Shown piece after piece: positions 1-7,173 of a DNA stretch of 10,767 nucleotides. This DNA comes from Desulfobacterales bacterium CG23_combo_of_CG06-09_8_20_14_all_52_9. GTDB taxonomy: Bacteria > Desulfobacterota > Desulfobacteria > Desulfobacterales > UBA2156. Position 1 is the first letter of the stretch; every line of letters begins with the position of its first letter. Below the pieces are notes generated by a model. That model saw only the letters and a list, made by a program, of their open reading frames with translations, had not been told where the DNA came from and searched no databases. The stretch covers positions 1,430 through 12,196 of the forward strand of contig PCSF01000106.1 of assembly GCA_002771315.1 (NCBI GenBank). The letters run 5' to 3'. A program made the translations under genes and the position numbers.

Positions 1-2343
1 CTTTTGGAGGGCCAGTTTGAGAACGTCCATCATCTTTTCGACAAATTGGAACTGGATCTGGCGTTGGACCTTTTTCGGAATGTCCTCCAAGTCTTTTTTA
101 TTCTGCCTGGGTAGGATCACCGTCTGAATTCCCATACGATGCGCAGCTAAAACTTTTTCCTTGATCCCGCCCACCGGCAATACCTGGCCCCTGAGGGTAA
201 TCTCCCCTGTCATGGCCAGGTCTTTTTTAACCATTTTCCCGGTTAGAAGGGATGCCAGGGAGGTGAGCATGGTGACGCCGGCAGAGGGTCCGTCTTTGGG
301 AATGGCACCTGCCGGCAGATGAATATGCACATCCATATTCGCATAGAAATCTTCGGCGATGCCGAGTTCTACGGCATGGGTACGAATGAAACTCAAGGCG
401 GTGGTGGCCGATTCCTTCATGATATCCCCCAGTTGCCCGGTGAGGGTCAGGCCGCCTTTTCCTTTCATGACGGTTGCCTCCACGAACAGAATCTCCCCGC
501 CGGCCTGGGTCCAGGCCAGCCCTGTGGCGACTCCCGGTGTCTGGGTATGGGTGGTCTCCTCTGTCGTGAATCTCACGTGTCCCAGGTACCGAGAAATATC
601 TTTGACCCGAATGGAGATCGCTTCGGATTCTCCTTCTGCGATCCGGCTGGCCACGCCCCGGCAGACGGTTGCGATTTCGCGCTCGAGATTCCTCAAGCCC
701 GCTTCCCGCGTATAACCGGCGATGATGCGGCGAATGACCCCCCTGGAAAACACGATCTGCTTCTCCGCAAGGCCATGGGCTTCACGTTGGCGGGGGATCA
801 GGAATTTCTTGGCAATTTTGATCTTTTCGTCATCCGTGTAACCCAGGAGTCTGATAACCTCCATCCGATCGAGCAAGGGAGGAGGAATGGTGTCCAACAT
901 ATTGGCCGTGGTGATAAACAAGACCTTGGACAGGTCAAAGGGGACATCGAGATAATGATCCGAAAACGAAAAGTTCTGCTCCGGATCCAGGACTTCCAGC
1001 AATGCCGAAGACGGGTCTCCCCTGAAGTCGCTTCCCAGTTTGTCGATCTCATCGAGCATGAAGACCGGATTGTTAGACTCGCATCGACGGATGCCCTGGA
1101 TAATCCGGCCGGGTAGAGCCCCGACATAGGTCCGGCGATGCCCCCGGATCTCCGCCTCATCCCGAACCCCTCCTAACGAAATCCGGTGGAATTTACGTCC
1201 CATCGCCCGGGCGATGGAGCGACCCAAGGAAGTTTTTCCGGTTCCGGGGGGACCGACGAAACAGAGTATGGGCCCCTTGGAGTCCGGTTTGAGCTTTCGA
1301 ACCGCGAGATACTCGATGATGCGTTTTTTGGCCTTATCCAGGCCGAAATGGTCTTCGTCCAGAATTCTTCTTGCCTTTTTAATGTCCAGGACATCCTCGG
1401 TGCTCTCGTGCCAGGGCAGAGAAACCAGCCAGTCGAGATAGGTGGATGCCACCGTATATTCCGAGGAGGATGGGTGCATGCGGGATAGACGATTCAGTTC
1501 GCGATCGGCTTCTTTCCGGACTTCTTCCGGGAGATTTTTTTTCTCAATCTTGGCCCGATATTCTCCCACTTCGAACTGGTTTTCGTCCTTTTCTCCCAAT
1601 TCTTCCTGAATGGCCTTCAACTGCTGGCGCAGATAGTAATCCCGCTGCTGTTTGTCCATTCCCTCCTTGACCTGGCTTTGGATCTTATTTCCGAGTTCCA
1701 GGATCTCCTTTTGCCGGTTGGCCTGCTGCAGAAGTTCCTTAAGCCGTTGCTTTAATTCGAGAGTCTCCAGGATCCGCTGCTTTTCTTCGAGAGTTGAGTT
1801 GATGGTGGAGGTTACCATGTCCGCCAGAGTACCAGGCTCCTGGATGGACTTGGCCATTTGCACCATTTCCGACGGCAGGCCCGGGGAAAGTTCCACAATC
1901 CGGATGAACAGACCGACGAGGTTAGCTGTCATGGCCTCGATCTCCGTGTCCTTTTTGTCCGCTTCCTGAATGTGCTCGACACGGGCCTGGAGGTACGGTT
2001 TTCCGTCGATGAATTCCTTAACCCGAAACCGCTTCATCCCCTGAACCAGAAGCTGGGCATGGTTCTCATCGGGTTTGGCCATCTTGAGAATTAGGGCACT
2101 GGTTCCCATCTGATATAAGTCTTCCGGACCGTACTTGTCCTTGGAAGCTTGCTTGGACACCAAGAGTCCGAAAATGCGGTCCCCTGACATGGCCTCGTCA
2201 ACGAGCCGGATGGAATCCTCCTGTATAACCATCAAGGGAAGCACCATCTTCGGGAAAAGGACTGCATCAAAAAGAGGAAGAATGGGAAGGAGTTCTGGCA
2301 ACTTATCGACGTTGACATTAATGGGCGGCTGCTGTTCGGCCAT
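1..2343 (-). CDS. lon: ATP-dependent serine protease Lon (LonA type), C-terminus cut by window edge
   Basis: Cytoplasmic AAA+ protease that unfolds and degrades damaged and short-lived regulatory proteins. The frame is open without interruption for 781 codons from ATG 2343 to the left edge. LonA proteins are usually about 780-810 residues, so only a short tail should be missing. Seen in the translation: an N-terminal substrate-binding domain opening with a PELLPILPL-type segment; Walker A GPPGTGKTS near residues 364-372 (Lys370); Walker B VFMLDEIDKLG with Asp431-Glu432; and a C-terminal protease domain with PKDGPSAG (catalytic Ser687) and GGIKEK (catalytic Lys730). The Ser-Lys spacing of 43 equals that of E. 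coli Lon (S679/K722). The start is fixed by GGAGGT five bases upstream of the ATG. It lies 214 bp downstream of hsp20 on the same strand, which suggests a shared stress role, but I found no convincing sigma-32 promoter. Identity is essentially certain. Confidence 0.97.
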   Translation of the reverse strand, partial: MAEQQPPINVNVDKLPELLPILPLFDAVLFPKMVLPLMVIQEDSIRLVDEAMSGDRIFGLLVSKQASKDKYGPEDLYQMGTSALILKMAKPDENHAQLLVQGMKRFRVKEFIDGKPYLQARVEHIQEADKKDTEIEAMTANLVGLFIRIVELSPGLPSEMVQMAKSIQEPGTLADMVTSTINSTLEEKQRILETLELKQRLKELLQQANRQKEILELGNKIQSQVKEGMDKQQRDYYLRQQLKAIQEELGEKDENQFEVGEYRAKIEKKNLPEEVRKEADRELNRLSRMHPSSSEYTVASTYLDWLVSLPWHESTEDVLDIKKARRILDEDHFGLDKAKKRIIEYLAVRKLKPDSKGPILCFVGPPGTGKTSLGRSIARAMGRKFHRISLGGVRDEAEIRGHRRTYVGALPGRIIQGIRRCESNNPVFMLDEIDKLGSDFRGDPSSALLEVLDPEQNFSFSDHYLDVPFDLSKVLFITTANMLDTIPPPLLDRMEVIRLLGYTDDEKIKIAKKFLIPRQREAHGLAEKQIVFSRGVIRRIIAGYTREAGLRNLEREIATVCRGVASRIAEGESEAISIRVKDISRYLGHVRFTTEETTHTQTPGVATGLAWTQAGGEILFVEATVMKGKGGLTLTGQLGDIMKESATTALSFIRTHAVELGIAEDFYANMDVHIHLPAGAIPKDGPSAGVTMLTSLASLLTGKMVKKDLAMTGEITLRGQVLPVGGIKEKVLAAHRMGIQTVILPRQNKKDLEDIPKKVQRQIQFQFVEKMMDVLKLALQK

Positions 2344-2557
2344 GGTTACCTCCGATCTGCAACATCACTCGAGTTCGCTTCAATCACATCCTTTGGCCAA
2401 CAATTTCATTAAGGCAGAATAAGACTCACTAAAGGTATTATCGAATGGTGGATTTGCCCCGAAGCCCGCGCTGCGCTCAAAATCGAATCGTCCGATAAAC
2501 CGCTTCACAGGGGCACCAGCATGAAATGGCATGTACCATGAACACCCCGGGGTCATG
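2344..2557 (-). other. Intergenic gap hsp20-lon containing a GC-rich palindrome
   Basis: This 214-bp gap probably holds the lon promoter, though no clear -35/-10 pair stands out. Directly after the hsp20 stop there is a loop-less palindrome at 2538-2557. Its core is ACCCCGGGGT (2544-2553), flanked by CATG on both sides with a two-base bulge. There is no T-tract on the minus strand, so it is not a textbook terminator and could instead be an operator or a weak transcription stop. The CATG tetramer occurs four times between 2520 and 2557. Confidence 0.4.
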
Positions 2558-3010
2558 TTATCCTTCTGAGATAGGGACCTTGAGGACAATATCCCGGGGA
2601 ACTTTGGCCAGATGAATCTGAAGCAACCCATTGGAAAAGGAAGCGCTCACCGTTTCGGTATCAATAGGTGTAGGAAGAAATAAAACACGCTCAAAACGGC
2701 CGTACTGGATCTCCGCCAAGCGGTAGGTGCTATTTTCAACCTTGGACAGGCATGGCCGGTTGCCGTGGATCCTTACAGCCTTGCTATTGATCTCCACTTC
2801 TAGCTGATCCTTTTCCACCCCCGCTAATTCGGCAAGGATGATGATTGCCTCCGGTGTTTCGTAAATATCCATCTGGGGCAGCCAGCTTCGTTCCGAAGTG
2901 GTGAACATGGGGCTGACCGGCCGGGGTCGGAAGATATCATGGAACGCTTTCTCAAAACCGGCACTCAACCGCTCGAGGTCATCTCCAAAGCGGATTTTGA
3001 TGTAGTCCAT
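2558..3010 (-). CDS. Small heat-shock protein, Hsp20/alpha-crystallin family
   Basis: ATP-independent holdase chaperone that binds unfolding proteins in the cytoplasm and passes them to refolding or degrading machines. The product is 150 residues, normal for the family. A variable N-terminal arm (about 1-43) precedes an alpha-crystallin domain (about 44-137) that opens with PQMDIYETPEAIIILAELAG, contains YGRFERVLFLP, and ends with the signature A-x-x-x-N-G-L-L (Ala123, Asn127-Gly128-Leu129). A short C-terminal tail carries a V-P-I version of the I-x-I/V motif used for oligomer assembly. The open frame extends upstream to 3058. ATG 3010 is chosen because AAGGAGA sits just before it, while the upstream 16 residues are unlike Hsp20 N-termini. 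It is divergent from the MFS gene and upstream of lon, fitting a heat-stress role. Members of this family are often called Hsp20 or IbpA-like; I do not assign a specific symbol. Confidence 0.93.
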   Translation of the reverse strand: MDYIKIRFGDDLERLSAGFEKAFHDIFRPRPVSPMFTTSERSWLPQMDIYETPEAIIILAELAGVEKDQLEVEINSKAVRIHGNRPCLSKVENSTYRLAEIQYGRFERVLFLPTPIDTETVSASFSNGLLQIHLAKVPRDIVLKVPISEG

Positions 3011-3452
3011 TTCATTCTCCTTGTCACCGTCGGATTCGTGCAAACCCTTCTTTTGCAACTGCAGGGCAAATTCCCCGCCGGCTGAAACCGGTATCTTTAA
3101 AAGCCGGGGGATTTAAGAACTCAAGGATTCCTTTTTATAACCCATAGTTCCTTGGATCTTGAACCCCTTGAGGATAAAAATCGACCAGAAAGCATTGCGC
3201 TATAGGCATTAAAGCAGGTTTATTTCTCCCAATCTCCAAAAAGGACGCCAAACGAATAAGTTTTGATAAAATAGCATCCATAGCAAGATTTGTAAAGGGC
3301 AACACGCCTATGACTTAACTCTGGATGGGGTGCGATTGGTCCTGGGTAAGATTCCAAACGACGGGCGTGATATCGGCTTTTGGACTTATTATCCATTATG
3401 AACCGATGCGTTCCTCCTTGCTTTTGGATGTCGAATACCCTATTTCCAAACC
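3011..3452. other. Divergent intergenic region between hsp20 and the MFS gene
   Basis: This 442-bp AT-rich stretch has no supportable coding frame. It should contain the promoters and leaders of both divergent genes, but I could not identify a convincing sigma-70, sigma-32 or CIRCE element by eye. It holds several inverted repeats in what would be the hsp20 leader: TGCAAA/TTTGCA (3039-3044 with 3052-3057), a GC-rich imperfect pair CCGGCT/AGCCGG (3078-3083 with 3102-3107), and CTCAAGG-TTC arms (3120-3130 with 3161-3172). Confidence 0.5.
3120..3172. repeat. Imperfect inverted repeat upstream of hsp20
   Basis: The left arm CTCAAGGATTC (3120-3130) and right arm GAACCCCTTGAG (3161-3172) are inverted copies of one another, apart from one A in place of two G. 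The arms are about 30 bp apart. This could be an operator or a leader-RNA stem for hsp20. There is no direct evidence of function. Confidence 0.4.
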
Positions 3453-4613
3453 ATGCATCCGACCGTCTCCGGTTCCGGGCGCCTGATGCTCGGTTTCCAG
3501 TATTTCCTCCACTTCAGCGTTATGGGAATCGTCCTCCCTTATTTCAACCTATATTGCTTTCACATCGGCTTGACCGGATTTGAAATCGGAGCGGTATCCG
3601 CCCTGCGTTCGGCGGCCCTGGTCCTCTTTTCCCTGGTCTGGAGCATCCTGGCCGATCGGTACTCGGCAAGAAAACCCATATATATCCTCTGCATTTTTAT
3701 CAGCACCGGAATTTGGTCCCTTTACCTTTTCACGGTCGACTTCTGGATGATCCTGGCCATCACCCTGATTTACGGCATCTTCTATTCCCCCGTCATCTCA
3801 TTTTTGGAAGCTTTTACAATGGATGCCCTGGGTGTCGAAAAGACGCGCTATGGATCTATCCGCGTCTGGGGCTCTGTTTCCTTTATCGCAGTGGTCATTT
3901 TAATCGGGAAGATCATCGACCTTTACCGTATCGACGTCATCCTCGTTCTAGTTCTTTTAGGCGCCTCCCTGCAAAGTATGGCCTCTTTCAAGATACCGGA
4001 AGTCAAACGATCCCGAAAACATCAGGCTTTCCTTTTCCCCATCACCCTTTTTCGGAAAGAAGTCATCGTATTTTTGGGTTGCGCATTCTTAATGCTGGCC
4101 AGCCATGGAGCCTATTACGGTTTTTTTTCCATTCACCTCGAAAGCCTCGGTTATACCAAGACCTTCATCGGATTCACCTGGGCCTTGGCTTCGTTAAGCG
4201 AGATCGGGGTCATGATCCGTTCCAGAACCTTGTTTAAAAACTACTCCCTGCACACAGTTTTGGTTTTCTCCTTCATGATGGCAGCCCTGCGGTGGGGGTG
4301 CCTCATCTTTTTCCGGTCGGCCTTCACGATCCTGCTTTCCCAATGTCTTCATTCAATCACCTACGGTGCGTTTCATATGTCCAGCATTCTTTACATGGAC
4401 GCCCTGACCCCCGATGATGCCAAGACCGTGGGGCAGGCCGCCAACAACGCCGTGACGTACGGACTTGGCCTGATGACCGGCTTTTTCATGGCGGGCGCCT
4501 TGTATGAACCCATCGGCGCTAAAGGCCTTTTTGCCATCAGTGGGATCATCGCTCTTTTAGCGGGGGCTATTTTTCAGACCATGGGAAAACGAATAAAAGT
4601 CTTTCCGCCTTGA
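3453..4613 (+). CDS. MFS transporter, HcaT/phenylpropionate-permease-like (MFS_1-like) family
   Basis: Predicted inner-membrane secondary transporter with about twelve hydrophobic helices in 386 residues; the substrate is unknown. Family marks seen: the helix 2-3 loop WSILADRYSARKP (63-75), a form of MFS motif A; YGSIRVWGSVSF (133-144), matching the R-x-W-G-S-x-x-F segment of the HcaT/YcaD-like group; and QCLHSITYGAFHMS (297-310), matching that group's H-G-x-T-F-G-x-F-H segment. A basic central loop (about 184-203) separates the two six-helix halves. The start is uncertain. ATG 3453 has no good ribosome binding site, and an in-frame stop lies at 3399. ATG 3486 (residue 12, beginning MLGFQYF) gives an N-terminus closer to relatives but also lacks a clear site. 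It stands alone on its promoter side. Dodecin follows 78 bp downstream on the same strand. HcaT carries 3-phenylpropionate, but no aromatic-degradation genes are nearby, so that substrate should not be transferred here. Confidence 0.85.
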   Translation: MHPTVSGSGRLMLGFQYFLHFSVMGIVLPYFNLYCFHIGLTGFEIGAVSALRSAALVLFSLVWSILADRYSARKPIYILCIFISTGIWSLYLFTVDFWMILAITLIYGIFYSPVISFLEAFTMDALGVEKTRYGSIRVWGSVSFIAVVILIGKIIDLYRIDVILVLVLLGASLQSMASFKIPEVKRSRKHQAFLFPITLFRKEVIVFLGCAFLMLASHGAYYGFFSIHLESLGYTKTFIGFTWALASLSEIGVMIRSRTLFKNYSLHTVLVFSFMMAALRWGCLIFFRSAFTILLSQCLHSITYGAFHMSSILYMDALTPDDAKTVGQAANNAVTYGLGLMTGFFMAGALYEPIGAKGLFAISGIIALLAGAIFQTMGKRIKVFPP

Positions 4614-4614
4614 C

Positions 4615-4642
4615 TTGACCTGGCTATTGGCATTAATATTGA
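4615..4642 (+). promoter_or_regulatory. Candidate sigma-70 promoter for the dodecin gene
   Basis: TTGACC at 4615-4620, 16 bp, then TATTGA at 4637-4642, immediately after the MFS stop codon and about 50 bp before the dodecin start. The -35 box is good and the -10 box is weak. It would let the dodecin be transcribed separately from the transporter. Confidence 0.3.
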
Positions 4643-4691
4643 CTTATGGTCGGAAACCAAAATCTCTGATTCTAACTGAAAGGAGGAAAAG

Positions 4692-4907
4692 ATGGGCGAC
4701 AGTGTTTACAAAGTGATAGAGCTGGTGGGAACCAGCACGGTGTCATGGGAAGACGCGGCAAAAAACGCCATTGAACGCGCGTCCAAGACTGTGAGAGACC
4801 TTAGGATCGCAGAAATTTCCAAGCTCGACATGAAGGTGGAAAACGGCAAGGTGGTCGCCTATCGGACCCGGGTATCGCTCTCGTTCAAATACGAAGACGG
4901 CGAATAA
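4692..4907 (+). CDS. Dodecin family protein lacking the flavin-stacking Trp
   Basis: Dodecins are very small proteins that form hollow dodecamers. The studied ones bind flavins (FMN, riboflavin or lumichrome) in pairs and serve as storage or protective buffers. This 71-residue product has full family length and fold signature: an opening strand YKVIELVGTS (6-15), the helix WEDAAKNAIERASKTVRDL (19-37), then two strands ending VSLSFKYE. The start is supported by a strong AAAGGAGG site upstream. Flavin-binding dodecins have Trp-Phe-Glu or Trp-Ala-Glu after the helix. Here the segment is RIAEI (38-42), so the Trp position is Ile39, although Glu41 is kept. The only Trp is Trp19 at the start of the helix. 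A conventional flavin sandwich is therefore doubtful. Membership of the fold family is secure; the ligand is unknown. A hairpin terminator follows 95 bp downstream. Confidence 0.93.
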   Translation: MGDSVYKVIELVGTSTVSWEDAAKNAIERASKTVRDLRIAEISKLDMKVENGKVVAYRTRVSLSFKYEDGE

Positions 4908-5002
4908 AGCGAATTCCCACCGAACCGGTGATTTGGAAGCTGTCGGGCAACGGGGAATCCCCTGATGAACGCCGCTTCAATACACTTTTTAGATTATACC
5001 CC

Positions 5003-5036
5003 AAAGGCTCTCCGGTACGCTTACCGGTGAGCCTTT
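5003..5036 (+). terminator. Intrinsic-terminator-like hairpin after dodecin
   Basis: AAAGGCTC (5003-5010) pairs with GAGCCTTT (5029-5036), and CCGGTA (5012-5017) pairs with TACCGG (5022-5027). That gives a 14-bp stem with a single T-T mismatch around a CGCT loop. An AT-rich run (ATATTTCTTATT) follows. It ends the transporter/dodecin transcription unit ahead of the next promoter. Confidence 0.8.
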
Positions 5037-5070
5037 ATATTTCTTATTCCAACACCCTTTCCCTTTTGCT

Positions 5071-5099
5071 TTGACAATACCACCGAAATTGCATATCCA
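5071..5099 (+). promoter_or_regulatory. Candidate sigma-70 promoter for the interrupted TPR-protein gene
   Basis: A perfect -35 box TTGACA (5071-5076) is followed after 17 bp by TATCCA (5094-5099), a weak -10 box. It lies just behind the dodecin terminator and about 55 bp before ATG 5155, which is the expected place for a separate promoter. Confidence 0.45.
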
Positions 5100-5154
5100 T
5101 TACATGATGAATATCCAGTCTGGCGCCATAAAAAATTTGTCGGGGGGAAAGACC

Positions 5155-5253
5155 ATGAATCCAAAAGCCTTTCGAAACGCTAAGTTTCTTTATATGGTTT
5201 TGATCGCCTGTATTTCCTTTTCAATACCTGGAAACCATCTGCTTGCCGCTTAA
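5155..5253 (+). pseudogene. Signal-peptide fragment cut off by in-frame TAA (5' part of the TPR-protein gene)
   Basis: ATG 5155 follows a GGGGGGAAAG stretch that serves as a ribosome binding site. It opens 32 codons that read as an export signal: a basic start (Lys4, Arg7, Lys10), a hydrophobic core FLYMVLIACISFSIP and a cleavage-like end LLAA. A LIAC quartet (16-19) also resembles a lipobox, but the hydrophobic residues after the Cys favour ordinary Sec cleavage after LAA. Codon 33 is TAA (5251-5253). The codons directly after it (VPGFLPDIVV) continue in the same frame into the 631-codon body at 5278, so this is the leader of that gene and not an independent peptide. A single-base change (for example GAA to TAA) would explain it. 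Confidence 0.75.
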
Positions 5254-5277
5254 GTTCCGGGCTTTCTTCCGGATATC

Positions 5278-7173
5278 GTGGTTAAAATAAGCCGTCTCGA
5301 TAAGAGCCTGGAAGTGATCGATTCCCTTACGGCTGCCGCCGGCCGGGAGCCCGAAACTTCTCCCAGCGCCATGGTAAAGGGTTTACTCCATGGAACCGAC
5401 TGGATCGACTTTTCCCGTCCCATCGTGATTGGAATCGAAATCAAGGACCCGAAACCGGATGCCACCCTTTTGATTCCTTTCAGTAAACCCAACCCGGAGT
5501 TTCAAGCTGGGTTTCAAGCCGTCGGCGGACCCGATTATTATCTTCTTGCACTTCCGCCTGGAGGAAAAAAACCCTCGGAAGCCCTGGGACCGGTACTGGC
5601 GGCCGCCGCCCGGTCCAAACCCGGAGCGTCGGCGAGTGCCGAAATCGCCATGGATAACCTCTTGAAAAAACTCGACCCCAAGATTCAGCAGGCCTTGTCC
5701 ACCTTGAAGTCCCTCCCTCCGGAACAGATCCCTGAAAACATGCCCCTTTCACCGAACCAGCTCCGGGCGATGATCGAAAAAAGTATCGACACCGCCAGGC
5801 AAATCAAGACGCTGGATATCCGCCTCGATCTGTCATCCGACACAGTTGCCTATGAAATAGCGCTTTTTACCCGGGCGGGGACTGAAATGGCCGAGCTGTT
5901 CACCAAAGGGAAGGAAACCGGCCGGCTGGAGGGGTATCGCCCTCGGCTTCAGATGAACTTCAAATCCCGCTCTTTTCAGGCGGAAAAAATGCTTGCCCTC
6001 ATCGGGAACACCTTCGGAAAGTTATATCAGAGCATGGGAATCGATTTTGCCAAGGTCGTTGAGCTTTGCACCCATTTCACCGGCGAGATGGCGGGGGGGA
6101 TGTCCATCGGTGAAAAGCAAATCACCCTCGAAATGATCCACGTCCTTAAGGGAGAAAAACAAAGGGACGATTTTATCGAAAAGATCTATCTGCCCTGGCT
6201 GACCGATTTCGGTAAGGTCATGCAAGATGCCATGGAAAAACAACTCAACACTCCCGTGGAACCCGTTTTTTCCCGGATGCCGGATTCCACGGTGGCCGGC
6301 CGTCCTGTCTATGGCATCCAATTTCAGGTACCCATACCTCCCGGCGCTCAAACAACACCAACACCCGATCCGTTGCTCTTCAAGGTCCTGAGTAATTATA
6401 CATTTCGGATGACCATGGTCGACGACCTCCTGCTCTCCGCATCCACCGATGAGCAACTGGGACGGCTGATTCAGATTGCGGGCAAGTTACGACCTTCGCC
6501 GGCAAAGGGCCCTCTGATGACTGTCGACTACGATGTGGTCGCCTATGTCGAATCCCTCAGGAAAATAGTGCCTGGATTTCCCGGCGCAAACCAGCCCCTT
6601 CCCCGGCTGGGAAAAATGGTCATGATACTCGACGCAGACAAGGGTCGGGCCTCCCTGAAGTCCACGGTAAAAACGAAAGACATTCAAACCCTGGCCAGCT
6701 ATTTCAGGGGCGTTCCTCCTTCCGGTACCCATGCAAGCAAGAAACAGGAGACCGGCATGGACCCTGCAAAAGCCAAAACGCCTGCCTTAGACCAGAAGGC
6801 GGGGTTGACCCCAAAAACCGAGGCGCCCGGTTGGTTGAAAAAGGGGGCCCTTGCCGTCGTTTCCGGGGATAATCCTTCGGCCGTAAAGCATTTCAACAAA
6901 GCCATTGAAATCGAACCGGAAAACAGCGATGCTCATTTTCAACTGGGGGTGACTCTCGGTGAGATGGGTGAATATTCCAACGCCATCGAAGCCCTAAATC
7001 GCGCCATTTCCCTGAATCCGAAAAAGGGGGCTTATGCTTATGCCCGGGGTCGTGTATTTTTGCTGTCCCAAGATAAAGAAAAGGCCATGATCGATTTCAA
7101 GAAAGCGGCTGAGCTGGGAGATTCGGACGCACGGCACTATCTGGAAAAGGTTGTGGCGTATCCTGGAAATTAG
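5278..7173 (+). CDS. Uncharacterised protein with C-terminal TPR repeats (body of interrupted gene)
   Basis: I do not recognise the first 480 or so residues. They are mixed alpha/beta, without long membrane helices or an obvious catalytic motif. The opening (VPGFLPDIVVKISRLDKSLEVIDSL, counted from just after the TAA) resembles the start of mature domains in exported DUF3352-like proteins; that is a tentative likeness. A low-complexity Lys/Pro/Ala linker (about 480-517) leads to three tetratricopeptide repeats (about 518-620), shown by GALAVVSGDNPSAVKHFNKA, AHFQLGVTLGEMGEYSNAIEA and AYARGRVFLLSQDKEKAMIDF. Such repeats bind partner proteins. The only in-frame start after the TAA near the expected N-terminus is GTG 5278, which lacks a ribosome binding site, so the native start was probably ATG 5155. 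If translation does begin at 5278 the product lacks its export signal and would stay in the cytoplasm. The rest of the frame is intact. Its stop overlaps the convergent hydrolase gene by 4 bp. Confidence 0.7.
   Translation: MVKISRLDKSLEVIDSLTAAAGREPETSPSAMVKGLLHGTDWIDFSRPIVIGIEIKDPKPDATLLIPFSKPNPEFQAGFQAVGGPDYYLLALPPGGKKPSEALGPVLAAAARSKPGASASAEIAMDNLLKKLDPKIQQALSTLKSLPPEQIPENMPLSPNQLRAMIEKSIDTARQIKTLDIRLDLSSDTVAYEIALFTRAGTEMAELFTKGKETGRLEGYRPRLQMNFKSRSFQAEKMLALIGNTFGKLYQSMGIDFAKVVELCTHFTGEMAGGMSIGEKQITLEMIHVLKGEKQRDDFIEKIYLPWLTDFGKVMQDAMEKQLNTPVEPVFSRMPDSTVAGRPVYGIQFQVPIPPGAQTTPTPDPLLFKVLSNYTFRMTMVDDLLLSASTDEQLGRLIQIAGKLRPSPAKGPLMTVDYDVVAYVESLRKIVPGFPGANQPLPRLGKMVMILDADKGRASLKSTVKTKDIQTLASYFRGVPPSGTHASKKQETGMDPAKAKTPALDQKAGLTPKTEAPGWLKKGALAVVSGDNPSAVKHFNKAIEIEPENSDAHFQLGVTLGEMGEYSNAIEALNRAISLNPKKGAYAYARGRVFLLSQDKEKAMIDFKKAAELGDSDARHYLEKVVAYPGN

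Noticed and set aside
319..1116. A 265-codon plus-strand open frame, plus shorter plus- and minus-strand frames between 319 and 2422
   Set aside because: They lie antisense to or out of frame with the continuous lon frame, whose Walker and protease motifs are all intact. Their translations are low-complexity and resemble no family.
2380..2631. An 83-codon minus-strand frame covering the hsp20-lon gap and the hsp20 3' end
   Set aside because: It starts inside hsp20 in another frame, has no ribosome binding site and no recognisable motif. Its tail looks vaguely protein-like, but not enough to support a gene.
3380..3583. A 67-codon plus-strand frame at the beginning of the MFS gene
   Set aside because: It is out of frame with the transporter, which carries family motifs over its whole length. 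The Pro/Arg-rich translation is typical of a shadow frame.
4952..4962. GGGGAATCCCC after dodecin as a terminator or riboswitch stem
   Set aside because: A five-base stem with a one-base centre cannot form a proper hairpin loop. The real hairpin is at 5003-5036.
5251..5253. The in-frame TAA as a recoded selenocysteine or pyrrolysine codon
   Set aside because: Those use TGA and TAG respectively, not TAA. No associated stem-loop or other recoding signal was recognised downstream.
5071..5253. A 60-codon small protein starting at TTG 5071
   Set aside because: Its first bases are the likely -35 box TTGACA, and only the part from ATG 5155 has a ribosome binding site and signal-peptide character.
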